Notes: generated by a model not told the origin, from the sequence alone. Positions 1-13,071 are shown, counted from the first letter of the stretch. The stretch: DNA of 64,000 bases from Rhopalosiphum padi (GCF_020882245.1 NC_083599.1:69485745-69549744); one strand, 5' to 3'. Numbers and translations: made by a program.

Positions 1-551
1 GACGAATGTGGCAATAAATTACATAAGAAGTAAAAATCTAATTCTGGTGAAAATAATAAGCTATTAACTATATGTAACCAGTACCAAAACACATAAATAA
101 TTTTGAATTTTTAAATTCCACATATTATGCATGTTTTGACAGATTATTTTTTATTTATATTTATATTGTACACTGACTAATAGACAATAGTAATGTATTA
201 TGTTTTATAATGTATTTTATAAATTTACTTTTTTTATATTTAATTTTTAAATTTTAATAATTTACATTATATAGTTATATACACTTAACACTTAGGTATG
301 TAACTATATACATTAATATATAGCTTTATGTATATAATAGTACAAAGTGTCTGCGTTATGCAGTTTAAGCAATGGACCGTACAAAGTGACCGTTTATTAT
401 ACATTATATACGATTAGATTACGTCCTCACTCATAGCTTAATGTCTTATCTCATGAGATGTGCACATTGTTATATTATAGTCATGATTAAATTTAACTTA
501 TATCAATTTAAGATATAAAATTGAAATTTTAAACACCATGAAATATATTTG
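1..551. other. AT-rich sequence, no gene seen
   Basis: Very AT-rich, with many TA-rich simple stretches and stops in all frames. No protein motif, RNA gene or repeat end is recognised here. Confidence 0.6.
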
Positions 552-1142
552 GAGGGCCACAGCAAAAAGTTCCGAGGGCCACATGTGGGTTGCCGATGCC
601 CAGTGCCGCAACTACCGCAGGTGCAGGCGGTGCAAGGCACCGCCTGAAGGGCCTCACATGTATGTATGGGGGGCCTCGGATTTTACCATTACCATACATA
701 ATATTATAAAAAAAATTGTAAAATCAAATATAATAATTCAATCATTTTGAATTTTGTATTTTCGTGTTTATAAATATAGATCCTATTCCATTGACTCAAA
801 AATAGTCAATACCTATGTATTTATATCTATAAATAGCACGGACGTATATACATCCGTGATATGTAGGCATATTGCTTATTAATAGTCCGCCTAGTCCGGT
901 ATAAATCTATTTTTATATGATTTAATAACATCACGGCAGAATTATCAATGTTGTTATTGTAATTTGTATAATTGTATGATACATTAATATTGCACTCCGT
1001 GTCCCGCGCATTATTTATCGATTTATTTAGAATTTAGCTTACTATACAGCAGTACAATAGTTGTCAATAGTGTCGTATAGTATATTATAGCGTTGAGACG
1101 TTTGTCATTTATCTTGGTTTTTTTTTAAAACAATTAAAACAA

Positions 1143-4100
1143 ATGTCATCAAGAATATTTGAAAGTGGTGCGTCAAAAAGACGTAGAAAAAGGCAACAAA
1201 CAAATGAAATTAAAAAATATCACGGATCATTGAATAGATATTTATTTAATTCAAGTAAGTGCAGTTATAAAATATCTACCTATTCACAAAATCATCTTTT
1301 TTCATAGCTTGTCAGTGGGCACTAACTAGTTAATTTTCGTTCATATTAACTTTGTAACTTAACCACCTAGTTGAATTAATTATTGAATATTTAAATGTGT
1401 AAAATAATCTAATCTAACTCATTAAAATCTTACATAGTTAAAAGTTATTTTTTGTATTAAAGTAACTTAACTTTAACTAGTAGAAAAAAATGACTAACTT
1501 TGTCTTTTTTATTAATCAAAATAATGTCTCTTCTATATTCGACATAATATTACTATTTAGGTATAAGTATTAAGTACCTACCTATTTCAAAAATATTCAG
1601 ATTTGTTATTATTGTTGATTTCAAAAATATGTTGAAATAAAATAGGTTCAAGTATCAAGTATATTAAAATATTCCTAATATTATTATCCTGTTGAAATGT
1701 TGAATTTCCCTATTTTATTCTAAAATGTATGATTTATTATTATAATGGCATTATTAATATAAATATTATTCCCAGTTTCCTAAAAAATTGACATTAGTGA
1801 TATTACATTTATGGGAGTTTTAAGCTTTTGATGTTAATAAGTTCATAAGTTCATATTCATTTATAATTATTATATGTATATAAATTAGTTATATAGCTTA
1901 ACTTACTATATGTATGCTTACATAGATATGAACGGTGTTGCTAATTCAAACAAAAGTGGCATACAAAGGGTTGATGATGATGAAGTCAAAAATGATGGCA
2001 ATGACATTAGTAATATTAGCCAAGCTCATGACAAAGGTTAATACTTAATTATTGTTTTAATATATTTTTATAAAATGCAGACAAATAGTAAAATTGACAC
2101 ACAATTTGTGGGAGCTTTATAAAGTTTTTATGTTTATAAATTAATTACCATTTATAATTATTATTAATTATTATTTGTTTATAAATTAGTTATGTAGCTT
2201 AACTTACTATATGTATGCTTACATAGATATGAACGGTGTTGCTAATCCAAACAAAAGTGGCATACAAAGGGTTGTTGTTGATGAAGTCAAAAATGATGGC
2301 AATGACATTAGTAATATTAGCCAAGCTCATGACAAAGGTTAATATTAAATTATTGTTTTAATATATTTTTATAAAATGCAGACAAATAGTAAAATTGACA
2401 CACAATTTGTGGGAGCTTTATAAAGTTTTTATGTTTATAAATTAATTACCATTTATAATTATTATTAATTATTATTTGTTTATAAATTAGTTATATAGCT
2501 TAACTTACTATATGTATGCTTACATAGATATGAACGGTGTTGCTAATTCAAACAAAAGTGGCATACAAAGGGTTGATGATGATGAAGTCAAAAATGATGG
2601 CAATGACATTAGTAATATTAGCCAAGCTCATGACAAAGGTTAATACTTAATTATTGTTTTAATATATTTTTATAAAATGCAGACAACTAGTAAAATTGGC
2701 CACACAATTTGTGGGGCTTTAAAGGTTTTGATGTTTATAAATTAGTTATATAGCTTAACTTAGTATATTATGTAAATGTATGCTTACATAGATTTGGACA
2801 AATTTGTTAATACTAACGAAAGTGGCATACAAAGGGTTAATATTGATGAAGTTAAATTGAATAATGATGGCGATGAAAATAATTTTGTATTGAGTTACAA
2901 TGATATTAGTGATGTTGAAACCAATAGCCCAGGTAGATATTTACTATTTTAGTACCTATAAAGTATATATACAATATTTAATGTGGGTTCAATTTAATGG
3001 TTTATCCAATAATCCATGTATTTAATATTATCTATTAACTAGTCTTATAATATTAATGTGTAATGTGTAGTAAACTAGTAAATCATTGTGTAGTCACTAG
3101 TCATTAATTTGACTTGATCAAGAAATTTACTGTGTAGAGTTTGGTGTTTATATTAGCATATAATTTTTTTCAGACATGGAACTAGATTTAAATGCTGCAT
3201 TTCCAACAGACCGTGGTAAGTTTCCTGAAACAATTAATAATGCAAATTTAAAAAGAAAAATTATATTGTTTGGACCTTGCAAACCGAACATAAAATTTCC
3301 AGAAAATGCAGTTACTAATTTTGATGACATTAATATCAAACAACGCACATTTTCTACTCAATATTATTTTGTAATGAACCCAACTGGTATTAAAATACCT
3401 AGATCATGGTTATGCTATTCAGTGGATCTGAACAGAGTTTATTGTGAAACTTGTTGGCTATTTGCAGACAGAAATAATCCTAAATTTAATGTAAATTGGA
3501 TAAATGGTTTGAATGATTGGCAGCATTTATCACAGAAAATTAAGGTACACGAAATATCTATTCAACACATTAATGCTGTCAAAGTTCGAATTCTTTGGGT
3601 AAAACATCAGACCATTGATAAACAACTTGAAGAACACATTTCAATAGAAGCAAAATATTGGAGAGATGTTCTTACCCGAATTATTAAGATAATTTTATTT
3701 TTGACATCGGGAAATACAGCTCTTCGTGGTAACGAGGGAAAATCAAGAAATAGTAGAGAGGATGAAGGGAATTTTTTGCGTGCAGTAAGATTAGTGGCTG
3801 ATTTTGATCCAGTTTTAAACAAACTTTTGAGTGACGAAGAAACCCGAGTTAAATACTTGAGCTGGAAGGTTCAAAATGAAATCATTGATTTATTAGCAAC
3901 AAGAATGAGAAATATTATATGTGACGAAATTCGATCTAGTCAATGTTATACAATTATTATGGATTCCACTCAGGATATTTCAAAAACAGATCAGGTTAGT
4001 TTCATACTGCGTTATGCAGTAGTGAACTATGCTGACTGTACGTTTGAAATAAAAGAATCATTTTTAGGATTTTTTACATTGAACCATCATGGAGCAGAAG

Positions 4101-5435
4101 ATCATGTAAATTTAATTAAAGATATACTAAATATGTTTAATTTAGACTTGAGCAAATGTCGAGGACAAGGCTACGATGGCGCAGCCGTCATGAGTGGTAG
4201 CCATTCAGGTGTACAAAAAAGAATCAGTGATATAATTCCTAGTGCATCTTATGTTCACTGCAATGCACATAACTTAAATTTAGTTTTATGTGATTTGGCT
4301 AAAAGTACACCAAAAGTATCACAATTTTTTGATACTCTGCAAGATGTGTTCTTATTTTATAGTAAATCAGCACCTAGATGGGCATCATTAGCTTTAGGGG
4401 ATTCTGTTGCTAAAATTGTTTTGAAGAAAGTATGCACTACCAGATGGGAGGCTAAGCACAAAGCTGTGTATGCTCTGAAAACTAGGTTCATAGATGTATT
4501 AAAGTCATTATCCAATTTATCTTTAACAAGTCTCAAAACTGATGAAAAATTAAAGGCAAGCTCACTGAAGAAAAAAATTGAATCTTATGAATTTGTTTTA
4601 TTATTAACAATTTGGGAAAATATATTGAGAAGTTTTAATCTAGTATCTAAAAAATTACAATCCTCTAATATTCATCTTCATAGTGCTTGTAATTATTTAA
4701 AAGAGGCTACATCTAGTATTACAAATTTAAGAGACAAATATGAAGAATTTGTTAATTCATCAAATATTTTATGTAACCAATGGGGCATACCGATTCAATC
4801 TATTGTTCGACGCCGTATTTATTCAAAACGATTTTTTGACGATGTTGATGGTGATAGAAGACTTGACATTACTAGTGAAAACTTCAAAGTATTGGTTTTT
4901 TTTACCTATTATTGATACAGCAATTGTTCAACTTAGAGAAAGATTCAACAGTTTGTATGAAGTAACCAATAGGTTTGATTTCTTGCTACCTCAAAACATT
5001 TTAATGTTTTGTGAAAAGGATATTATGAAAGCTGCATATGATTTTCAATTGTTTTACAAAGATGACATAAGTACAGACATAATAAGACAGATATTATGCT
5101 TAAAAAGTATGTTTAATGATACTCTAAAAACAAAATGTGATATTAAAGATTTATTGCAGTGTATTTTAGACAATGATGTAGCTTCTACTTATAATGATAT
5201 ACTATCTGCATGTATAATTTTCATAACATTACCAGTTACTGTTGCCGCTGCTGAGCGTTCATTTTCCAAATTAAAAATCATTAAGAACTATTTGAGAAAT
5301 TCAATATCACAGGATCGTCTAACAAACATTAGTATTTTAAATATTGAAAGAAATCGTACAGATGAAATAGATGTTAGTAAATTAATTAATGATTTTGCCA
5401 ATAAAAAAGCAAGAAAACATAATTTCTTGATTTAA
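1143..5435 (+). pseudogene. hAT transposase (zinc-finger MYM-type 1-like), six exons, frameshifted
   Basis: Exon 1 (1143-1254) encodes a short basic start, MSSRIFESGASKRRRKRQQ..., and ends at a GTAAGT donor. Three near-identical 111-nt exons follow (1926-2036, 2227-2337, 2528-2638), then a diverged 141-nt relative (2792-2932) and the main exon from 3174. All junctions are phase 1, so the frame runs through. The main exon shows the TTF-type finger region (PRSWLCYSVDLNRVYCETC, WINGLNDWQ), the catalytic-core block MDSTQDISKTDQVSF near residue 261 of that exon, RGQGYDGAAVMSG, and the C-terminal hAT dimerisation motif AAERSFSKLK. The frame breaks in a run of eight T (4896-4903): one frame stops at 4915 and the rest continues in another to 5435. 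A polyadenylation signal may be the AATAAA at about 5465. Nested ORFs here are not separate genes. Confidence 0.88.
1876..2790 (+). repeat. tandem repeat of about 301 bp carrying a duplicated exon, three copies plus a diverged one
   Basis: Copies are spaced 301 bp apart (exon starts 1926, 2227, 2528), and each unit includes exon and flanking intron. The first and third exon copies are identical over 111 nt; the second differs at three bases. A fourth, clearly diverged copy starts near 2740 with exon 2792-2932. Each exon is a multiple of three, in phase 1, flanked by ..TACATAG and GTTAAT, so any number of copies can be spliced in without a frame change. Each adds 37 mostly polar and acidic residues (KSGIQRV, NDISNISQAHDK). 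Confidence 0.92.
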
Positions 5436-6203
5436 TTTTATATATATATCTGACATTTGTGTTAATAAAAAGTTTTGATAATATAAAGATTATAAGTGTG
5501 TTTTTATTTTTTCTAATTGTACAGTGGTTTTTCCTATTTGAATGTACTTTAAGGATTCATTAATTTGTATAATTGTATCTATCTTCAATTTTACCAACTT
5601 TATCTGTCATGGAATTTACTGACTAATTTAAATATTTATCTCTTTAGATAAAAAGATGTATGCCAATATGCCATTTATAAATGTAATAAATGTACCTATA
5701 ATAAGTAGATTTATTTTACTATTAGTATTTACTATTTTTTAATCAACTATTTAAGATATAATATTATAATGATATATTATTTGAATATTTTAATCAAGTG
5801 CAGTTAGACATTTTTTTTTTTTTATATAAGTTTCAATTACCAATGAAAAATGATAAGTGGGTAGGACACTTGTTGGATACATGAATTCTCAAAATGCCTG
5901 TATCCTGTCTGCCACTGTTTATGTCTACAGTACATAAGTGTAAATCAATTAAAATTTTAGGAGGGGCTAACATTTTATACGTTAATGTAAGCAAAGGGCT
6001 TGGTTCCCAGTACCCACACACAAACAAAATAAATTAAAATTTTTTTTTTGATGGTGGGAGGGGGTGGGCTAATGGACAATTTTGTGGTTAAGCCCCTCCC
6101 TATTTCCGCAAATGCAATAGTAAAAAGTAAAAGGGCCTCTAAAATATTTTTGAACCGGGGCCTCAAATTTGTAGTTGCGGCACTGCCGATGCCTGCTATA
6201 AAT

Positions 6204-9200
6204 AATCGATTATCCCTCCAGCAATTGTACGATATCCGGCTTCGGAGAAAAATAATCTTTGTTCGGCGGGTCGGCTACAACAGCCCAAACAAATATATTT
6301 CCAATTCGTTTCATCTCTAAAACCACTCGTCTTTTGTCAATTATTTATACGAAATACACTATATTATTAATTTATAATACATCGATAACACAATATCTAA
6401 AATACTATACAAAACTACAAAAGTGAGTTCATGTCCTTTGTACAAATAGTACTCCTTACCACCCACCAAGAAGACGACCCTGCACATTCTACATAGAAAC
6501 TTCAGGAACAATAAAACGAAATAAATGTAAAAACCCTGCAGTGCTCGTGTGTTGTGTACAGAAGGAACAGCTGTCCGCCTGTCCGACGCCGTACTGCGTA
6601 TTAATCGTATTATACATTTTAGTTTAATGTTATTCGCAGGATTTGCTCGGTGACCCTGTCCACTTCCTGTTGAGTGCTATACATACATACACCATATTAT
6701 ATCCATATAAGTACATAATATTTACTGGTCGGTTGGTGTGTAACGCGAACGATATATTTTGGTGACCGGGCGTACAGCATATTATTGTTACCGGCCCGAA
6801 CATAATATATATGTTAGTGATAATGTATGTAATACGATATTTTATTAAATAACTACTTATTCTATAAAATTCATAAATATACTCGTTAATATATACAAAT
6901 TACTCTGTTTTACTAGTTAGTATATAGTATACCGATTGGGTTTTCGCTAATATATGAAATTTATATAATTAGGTAGATGACCGGGACTGGATTAGATAAC
7001 GTACACGATTTGTTGCTGTTGTCGTTTTATTAATAAAAATATATTATTAAATGTTTTTAATATATATATTAAAATTATATAGATCATGTATGAGCAATGA
7101 GCATTAATATTTAATTATTTGAATGAATTAGGTACAATATTTAATTTAGGTACATTCAAAAAGTATAAAATATATTAGTTATATTATTATGAAATATGTA
7201 AGTAATAATACACATAAATCAGTAATTTGTTGACGTATTCATCAAAAAGACAATTAATAAGAATATCCTCCCTAGTTTCATTACACACAATTATACGAAT
7301 CGCATATGTTTTGATTGATGATGACTGATAACTAGACACTCAATTACAATTTTCGGCATGTTTTTATTATTTTTGAATTCAAAAAAGAACCAGGCATGCG
7401 ATGGGAAAAACTTTTATAGTTATGCACCGAATGATAACTGTTAAGTTATAGAAAAACTGATAATTCACAAATACGGTAAATAGACTTTATCAGATTTTAG
7501 TGACCAATTTCTAGACACCTGATTCCCTACTGAATTTCCGGTGAAACGATGTTCATAAAACCACCTTATTATTACCTGAAAGGCGCCTTCTATACGCCGG
7601 AATCGAGTATCACCGACCCCTAGTATATTTATTGTATAAAACCGTTAATATTTTATGGCTGCACGTCGCGATATGTTTGCATTGGTTTGTGGAGCTTAGG
7701 TGATGATAAAGATAATATAGATTTTAGTTTTATAACGTAAAAGCGGCTTATATTCGTTTTTTGTTCATTTAAAACATCTGTAACATCTTTAAATTTTAAC
7801 AACAGTTTTCGATAAAAAAAAAACTTATATAATAGGTACCTAATAGATAACAATATCATAAATGTATTATATTGTAGCAATCATCGTAACCAGATAAACA
7901 TTATTTACACTTAATTCCAACTGCTGCTAAACGGAAATGTATGATCAATTCGTTGCAGTCATTTGAATGCACATCTCGCTGCCTGTCATATTGACGCATT
8001 CTGTATGTCATGTATATTATTATAACGTACTTTTATTATGTATATTGTATTATATACGTACTTTATGTACCTAACATAATAAGTCGCTTGTGATTTCAAT
8101 CATTGATACATTTAGATCGTACTATCCCTCCTATAAGTATGCATATTAAATTTACTTTATACTTTGCATATACTCTGCATATACTTTTAACTCCCATATT
8201 TATTGTAGATTTAACTCCGAAATTTCTATGTGTTTAGTATACAATAGATGGTAGAATAAAATAATACGTGCAGGCGTTTCATATGGTGGTGCACATTTTA
8301 CCTACATATGTTCAAAAGTGTTCAGATCTCGTATAGAATTATCTCATCAGTCATCACCGTGGCCTCTGGCCCAGTTAATATAAAAACACTTTTTAGAATC
8401 AACAAGGAAAATAAGTCTGTTGCTAAAGATTATCGTGCTCATAAACACATTTAAACATGTACTATATACAATATACATATATTGATAAATATTAATATTA
8501 TACCCAATCGCACTATGCTATGTACTTCAAAAATTAAAACTTATACAGTTATACATATATATTATATAGAAACCATTTCTGACCTTCAGAGTATAAACAA
8601 TATAATACGTTTTTATGTTACTATTCCGTGATTACCAGTTTATATGATTTTAAATTAAACGAAAAATTAATAGCGTGTTTAATACAAGTCCAGTACATAT
8701 CTGCTTTGATTCTGTGTAATGAAACAGTCTGTATTTTTTCTTCACGTGAAAAAAATGTTAAGCTAACGGCCGGATGTAGGTATTGTACACGCATTTATAG
8801 TTTTATACATATGAACAGATGGTATGCATTATTATTTCGTATGTTCGAAAATCGACCAACACGGCAACACAATAGGGTGTTATTTCAACACCAATATACT
8901 ATAAGAAACATATTTTGGCGAAGTCTGCAGTGGCGTCGCAGAGACGACGTCTTTGTTAACATTCTGTATTGACGCCAATGGACATATTATTACAATTTAT
9001 ATAACAATAATAAGTAGGCGGGTGTCTTCTAATGTATTTTTTCGGTCAAAAATAATCAATAATGGACTTAATATAATACAATACGTACGAATGTGGTATC
9101 TTTTAAATCGCATGCCCTAATATGGTGAAAAAGAAAATGTACATTCGATTATATTATAAAGAGCGGAAATTCCTTCGTTTATTATACATAAAGTGTGGTT

Positions 9201-9669
9201 CGATGGGTACCACTATACCTACCCATATTGTAACAATTGTGGAATTATAATTCACTGCTCAGTCAGGGGTGATATATTTCGGGTAGGCATTCTTTTCTCA
9301 CCAAAGGCGACCGCCAATCTCAACTGCGCATTTAAACTTTTGTGTATTATGTTTTGATGTAAAGAATACAGGTGCCCGCTGTTATAGGAATCCCGCGCAC
9401 AATGATTGTGGTGTGGGGTGGTGTTTGTCACAGTCGGTCCCGTGTGTGTTTGTTCAAAATAAAAATAAATTTTTACGCTTATAATATACATACATATATA
9501 CAACACTAATAATATCATATACGACGCAGTTTTTCGATTGAATTTCGAATTCCTATATTTTATAATTTTATATTTTATCTTATACCCGCGAGTACTTGTG
9601 TATCTGACATCTAAAGCATATAATTATTAAAATTAGTGACAAGATGATGCGATTCAAGCTAGGTATTAA
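6204..9669. other. non-coding sequence, no gene recognised
   Basis: About 3.5 kb of AT-rich sequence. Short ORFs occur (for example 8628-8972 plus and 9252-9518 minus) but have no domain, no clear start context and no splice logic. Some stretches (6450-6660, 9400-9450) are less AT-rich. No transposon ends with matching duplications were found. Confidence 0.5.
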
Positions 9670-10512
9670 CAGGTTGACTGCCACGCTAAAACTACGAGAC
9701 TTGCTATTATTGCCGTGTAGGATCTAATGACCCTACAGTATATTTTACTGTCAGGCTTTGTTGGGTCTTCAGACCCTACAATTACAATATATTTCTAGGC
9801 CGCGTAGGGTTCTGAGATCCGTTGCAATACATAGTTCTATATGGAAAAATACTTTGACGTGGCCTCCACGGAAGTTCTATGAAATGGTTTTGAGATATAA
9901 TGTCTCGTTATGAAATAAAATTTATTTTTATTTTAACGACCGTGTTTTCCAAATATAACCATATTCTTATCGATGTTTAGTATTTAATTTAAATTGAAAA
10001 AATACAATGTTTTCCGTGGACTGTCATTAATCATTCTCGACTATCGCAATATCACTATTGTACGAACCGTCATACAATAATATAATAATATAATAAAAAA
10101 AATTTGTAAAATTTTTATAATTATAAAAGTAAAATAAAATAATGTATATGGTCCTAAATATAAATAAAAAAGTTATTATATTGTTCTATTATTATTTTTT
10201 TTATTATTATTAGGTATTCAATAGTCACTAAGTAACAAAATATGGGTACATAATATTTTTTCGTCACGTAGGGCTTTATCACCCTACGTATTCCACATAG
10301 GCCATGTAGGGTATATATGCCCCACACACATTTTACGGTCTAATACTACTCAACAAAGAAATATAATGAAATATTGTCCTATGACATTTTTTTGTAAAAT
10401 TAATATTTTTTATTTAAATCATAAATCAAAATACAAGAATTCATGTAAATTATAATAGCAATCTCGTCAAAGTCTTTGTTGGGTCAATTCACCCTACATG
10501 GCAGTCAACCTG
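9670..10512. mobile_element. non-autonomous DNA element with six internal palindromes, piggyBac-like
   Basis: The ends match as inverted repeats: CAGGTTGACTGCCACG at 9670-9685 and its near reverse complement CATGGCAGTCAACCTG at 10497-10512. A TTAA directly precedes the left end; the right side reads AACG, so the TTAA duplication is not intact. Near each end lie three imperfect palindromes built from TGTAGGGT and ACCCTACA half sites (about 9716-9737, 9759-9782, 9802-9825; 10265-10290, 10303-10327, 10477-10500). No coding potential. The layout, three palindromes per end, is that of the complete piggyBac at 28194-32209, which is why this family is suggested. Confidence 0.62.
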
Positions 10513-11288
10513 AACGTTATCGATAGTTTTTATTTCTTCATGTACGAAATATGTACCTATTATAATTACTTAACATTAAGATTTAGGAAAAAAACACTAA
10601 AAATATTTAGTATCAAAAAAGATGAAAACAGAAATATCATTAAAAAATATTTATAACAATTATTTAGCAAGCCATAATTAATAAAAAACTACGGGTGACG
10701 TCATAATTTCGTTGCCTCCATATACTAAGTATACAATACACTTTATTACGTGAATATTACAATTCTCAGTTATAACTCAACTAAATAATTTATTGGTTTA
10801 GACCTATTTAACAATTTAAGGTTTGCAATATTACAATATCTTATTCATTGTTTTTGCGCTGTGCGCAATAAGCGCAAATCAAAATATTATTATAATTATT
10901 TTCATTAAACTAATATTATTATTAAATTATTATTTATCACATTATTCAAATGATGCGCTCATCGGGGATTGCATGTCTAGGGTTTCGTGCGTATGGTCAG
11001 TAACAGAACACGGCACCGGCCGCCTGGTAATAATAACTAATAAGTCGAAGAATGAGAGCAATACGTGAGATTCGAACATTTTCTTGGCTTTATAGAAAAA
11101 TAACCACCGTAACTCACTGCAGGCGACGAGTGACGACCCATCTCAATATAAATTTCCTGCAGTTATAGTTTCATTTCTAAAACAACCGGTCAGTCACGAA
11201 TTCTTAAGGGGCCGTACGACACTGTAGAAAACATTGAAAGCAACAATAACACCTAAAATGCAATACGTATAAGAGCTATGGTACAAAT
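10513..11288. other. non-coding sequence
   Basis: No gene recognised. A short open stretch from 10823 begins with TTG and has a hydrophobic start, but no ATG and no continuation. The part from 10960 to 11290 has higher GC content without a recognisable feature. Confidence 0.5.
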
Positions 11289-11296
11289 ACCACGCA

Positions 11297-11792
11297 CATA
11301 GGCGTGCGCACAGGGGGTGCCGGGGGTGCCCAGGCACCCCCGGATCCTTCACCAAAAACGACAAGGGCCCTTATTATTAATTAAGTGTACATTTTAAATC
11401 TGCACATGTGAAAGGGTATTTTCCAAATTAAGCATTGTAAAAAATAAACTCAGATGTAGTACTATGTGCCAAGATAGACTAGAATCATTACTACTAATAT
11501 TCACAGAACAAGAACTAGCATGTAAATTAGATTTTAATGAAATTATTGACGAATTCAAAAATGATATACCTTTTAAACGTCGATTATCATTATAAGATTA
11601 AAGATTGTATATCTCTATATATTTATGTACTGTTATGTTATATGTTTTAGAACGAATAATAATAAAAAAAATATTTTTATTGCATTTAATATCTTTAAAT
11701 CATTTGTCTGTATCCATAATTATTTTCAAAATTATTGTGGGCCCTAATGTTTAGTGTGCACCCTCGGAACTAAAAGTCTGCGCACGCCTATG
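11297..11792 (+). mobile_element. short hAT derivative, 496 bp
   Basis: Terminal inverted repeats CATAGGCGTGCGCA (11297-11310) and TGCGCACGCCTATG (11779-11792) are flanked by a perfect 8-bp duplication ACCACGCA (11289-11296 and 11793-11800). It keeps only the last part of a transposase gene (11464-11595), so it is an internal-deletion product of a larger hAT. Confidence 0.93.
11464..11595 (+). pseudogene. C-terminal remnant of an hAT transposase
   Basis: A 43-codon open stretch reads MCQDRLESLLLIFTEQELA... and ends in FKRRLSL. The pattern QDRLxxLxLIxxE...LDFxEIIDEF is the extreme C terminus of ZMYM1-like hAT transposases, after the dimerisation motif. It is compatible with the C termini of the transposases at 3174-5435 and 21869-24322 but clearly not the same family. 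An AATAAT/AATAAA-rich stretch follows near 11660, as expected for a 3' untranslated region. Confidence 0.75.
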
Positions 11793-11800
11793 ACCACGCA

Positions 11801-12996
11801 CAAAGAAAACGGTTACACGTCGTAGAATGAATATTGTTAAGTAGGACCTGCCTACCATTTTAAAAAGTTTCCATAAGAACGCATGTCGTCCAATGTTCAC
11901 CGTAGAAAAAATCATTGTTGCCATCGTCTGAATACTGTAAAAGGTAAATTACAAAAATGGCATTTGTAGGTACATTGTTATTGTTGTACTTGGCGGGTCT
12001 ACATAACATCGGGCACCAAGATTCTGTCGGTATACTGCACCATACAATATATTATATAATATATGAGGTGTTTCTATACTTACCCACTGGAATAAAAGGA
12101 CTGTTTTTGTATTTCTGCGGTAGTGATATTGTGTCATATGGTACTTAATTCCATACTAAAAATTATACTAAATTTGCACATTTTGTTTAGCACTCAATTA
12201 AAAACTAAAAACGTTTGTAAATACACGTATACACTTTATTAGTTCACAGTATATTACACATGCATTTATGTACTGTACACTAAAACAGGGACTGATTACG
12301 AACAAGCAAAACATATTAATACTTATGATATTTTATTAATACAATTAGTTTAATTTCTGGTATAAAACTTTTTATGGGTAAATAAATGTTTTGGATATTT
12401 TGAATGTGATATTAATATATTATTATAAACCAGTGGCGGTCAAACTTTTTTGGCCGCAATCTGTGTAACCGTGTATGTATATACGTATATAATAATAATT
12501 TAACATAATCCTATTATATAATATAATATATAATATTATAAACTAGAAAATTCGTGTGAACGCTGTACAGTCAGACGTCGAGAAGGGGTAAACGCGTTCC
12601 ATTTTACGAAATATTATTGAAATATATGATTTCGAATACATCGTAAATTTTTATATTTGATATAGGTAGGTACTCTACATTCGACGTTTGTCGTCCAGGC
12701 ATCCGGTTCGGGCATCCAACACCGCCGCCACCGCCGAAACTCCGCTGTACAGATGTATGTGTGTTAGTGAGAGTGATTGACCTTGTGCGCATGTCTGTAT
12801 TTGTTCGCAGTACTTGTCGATGAGGGTGGTTGAGTGGGCTGACCGGTCGATGGGTGAGCAGGAAGGTCGGAGGGCAGTTCAGCAAATAGAATTTCCGTTC
12901 GCCCGATGCTCCGGTAAGCTCCTGTCCTAATAGGCCTTCGACGCGTAATCGGTGGTGGAAACCACCACCACCAGTTCGACGCCGAAGAAGCCGCCG
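11801..12996. other. non-coding; hAT-like terminus and GC-rich upstream region
   Basis: A sequence resembling an hAT end, CAGTGGCGGTCAAACTTTT, starts at 12432; no partner end was found. From about 12690 to 13000 the DNA becomes GC-rich and leads into the promoter at 13009. The long minus-strand ORFs over 12604-13084 are compositional and are judged to be shadows. Confidence 0.45.
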
Positions 12997-13008
12997 CCGC
13001 AGCCAGGG

Positions 13009-13071
13009 CATAAAAGGGGGTGCGTAGGAGCGCTTTACAGTCACCTTTATTTTCAAGAATATTTTTTACAC
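13009..13071 (+). promoter_or_regulatory. core promoter (TATA and initiator) and 5' untranslated exon of the secreted-protein gene
   Basis: A strong TATA box, CATAAAAGG, lies at 13009-13017. About 28 bp after its first T comes TTACAGTCACC (13035-13045), an arthropod-like initiator. The short exon so started (about 13037-13071) ends ACAC|GTAAGT. A 121-bp intron follows to CATTTCAG (acceptor at 13191-13192), twelve bases before the start codon at 13205. TATA box, short leader exon and small first intron suit a highly expressed, regulated gene. Confidence 0.72.

Larger units (their letters stand above)
601..6185 (+). mobile_element. hAT DNA transposon, ZMYM1-like transposase, 5.6 kb
   Basis: The left end starts CAGTGCCGCAACTAC (601-615) and the right end is its exact reverse complement (6171-6185). 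Both are flanked by the same 8-bp duplication CCGATGCC (593-600 and 6186-6193), the hAT signature. The element carries one multi-exon transposase gene on the plus strand (1143-5435), disabled by a frameshift. A small hairpin (GGCGGTGC / GCACCGCC) lies just inside the left end. It could not move on its own now, but its ends look intact and could be mobilised in trans. Confidence 0.93.
552..6195. mobile_element. terminus of an older hAT-type element, split by a younger hAT
   Basis: Bases 552-600 joined to 6194-6195 (the 8-bp duplication at 6186-6193 repeats 593-600) read, on the minus strand, as a typical hAT end beginning CAGGCATCGGCAACCCACA and continuing into a GGCCC-rich stretch. The younger element 601-6185 landed only a few bases from this tip. 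The opposite end of the older element was not found in the window, so it is either truncated or lies to the left. The assignment to hAT rests only on the look of the terminus. Confidence 0.5.

Noticed and set aside
8628..8972. 114-codon plus-strand ORF
   Set aside because: No domain and a poor start context (non-ATG). Open length of this size is expected by chance somewhere in 64 kb.
10823..11068. Possible signal-peptide ORF
   Set aside because: The hydrophobic start begins at TTG, not ATG, runs into a low-complexity Ile-rich stretch, and has no promoter, intron or conserved continuation.
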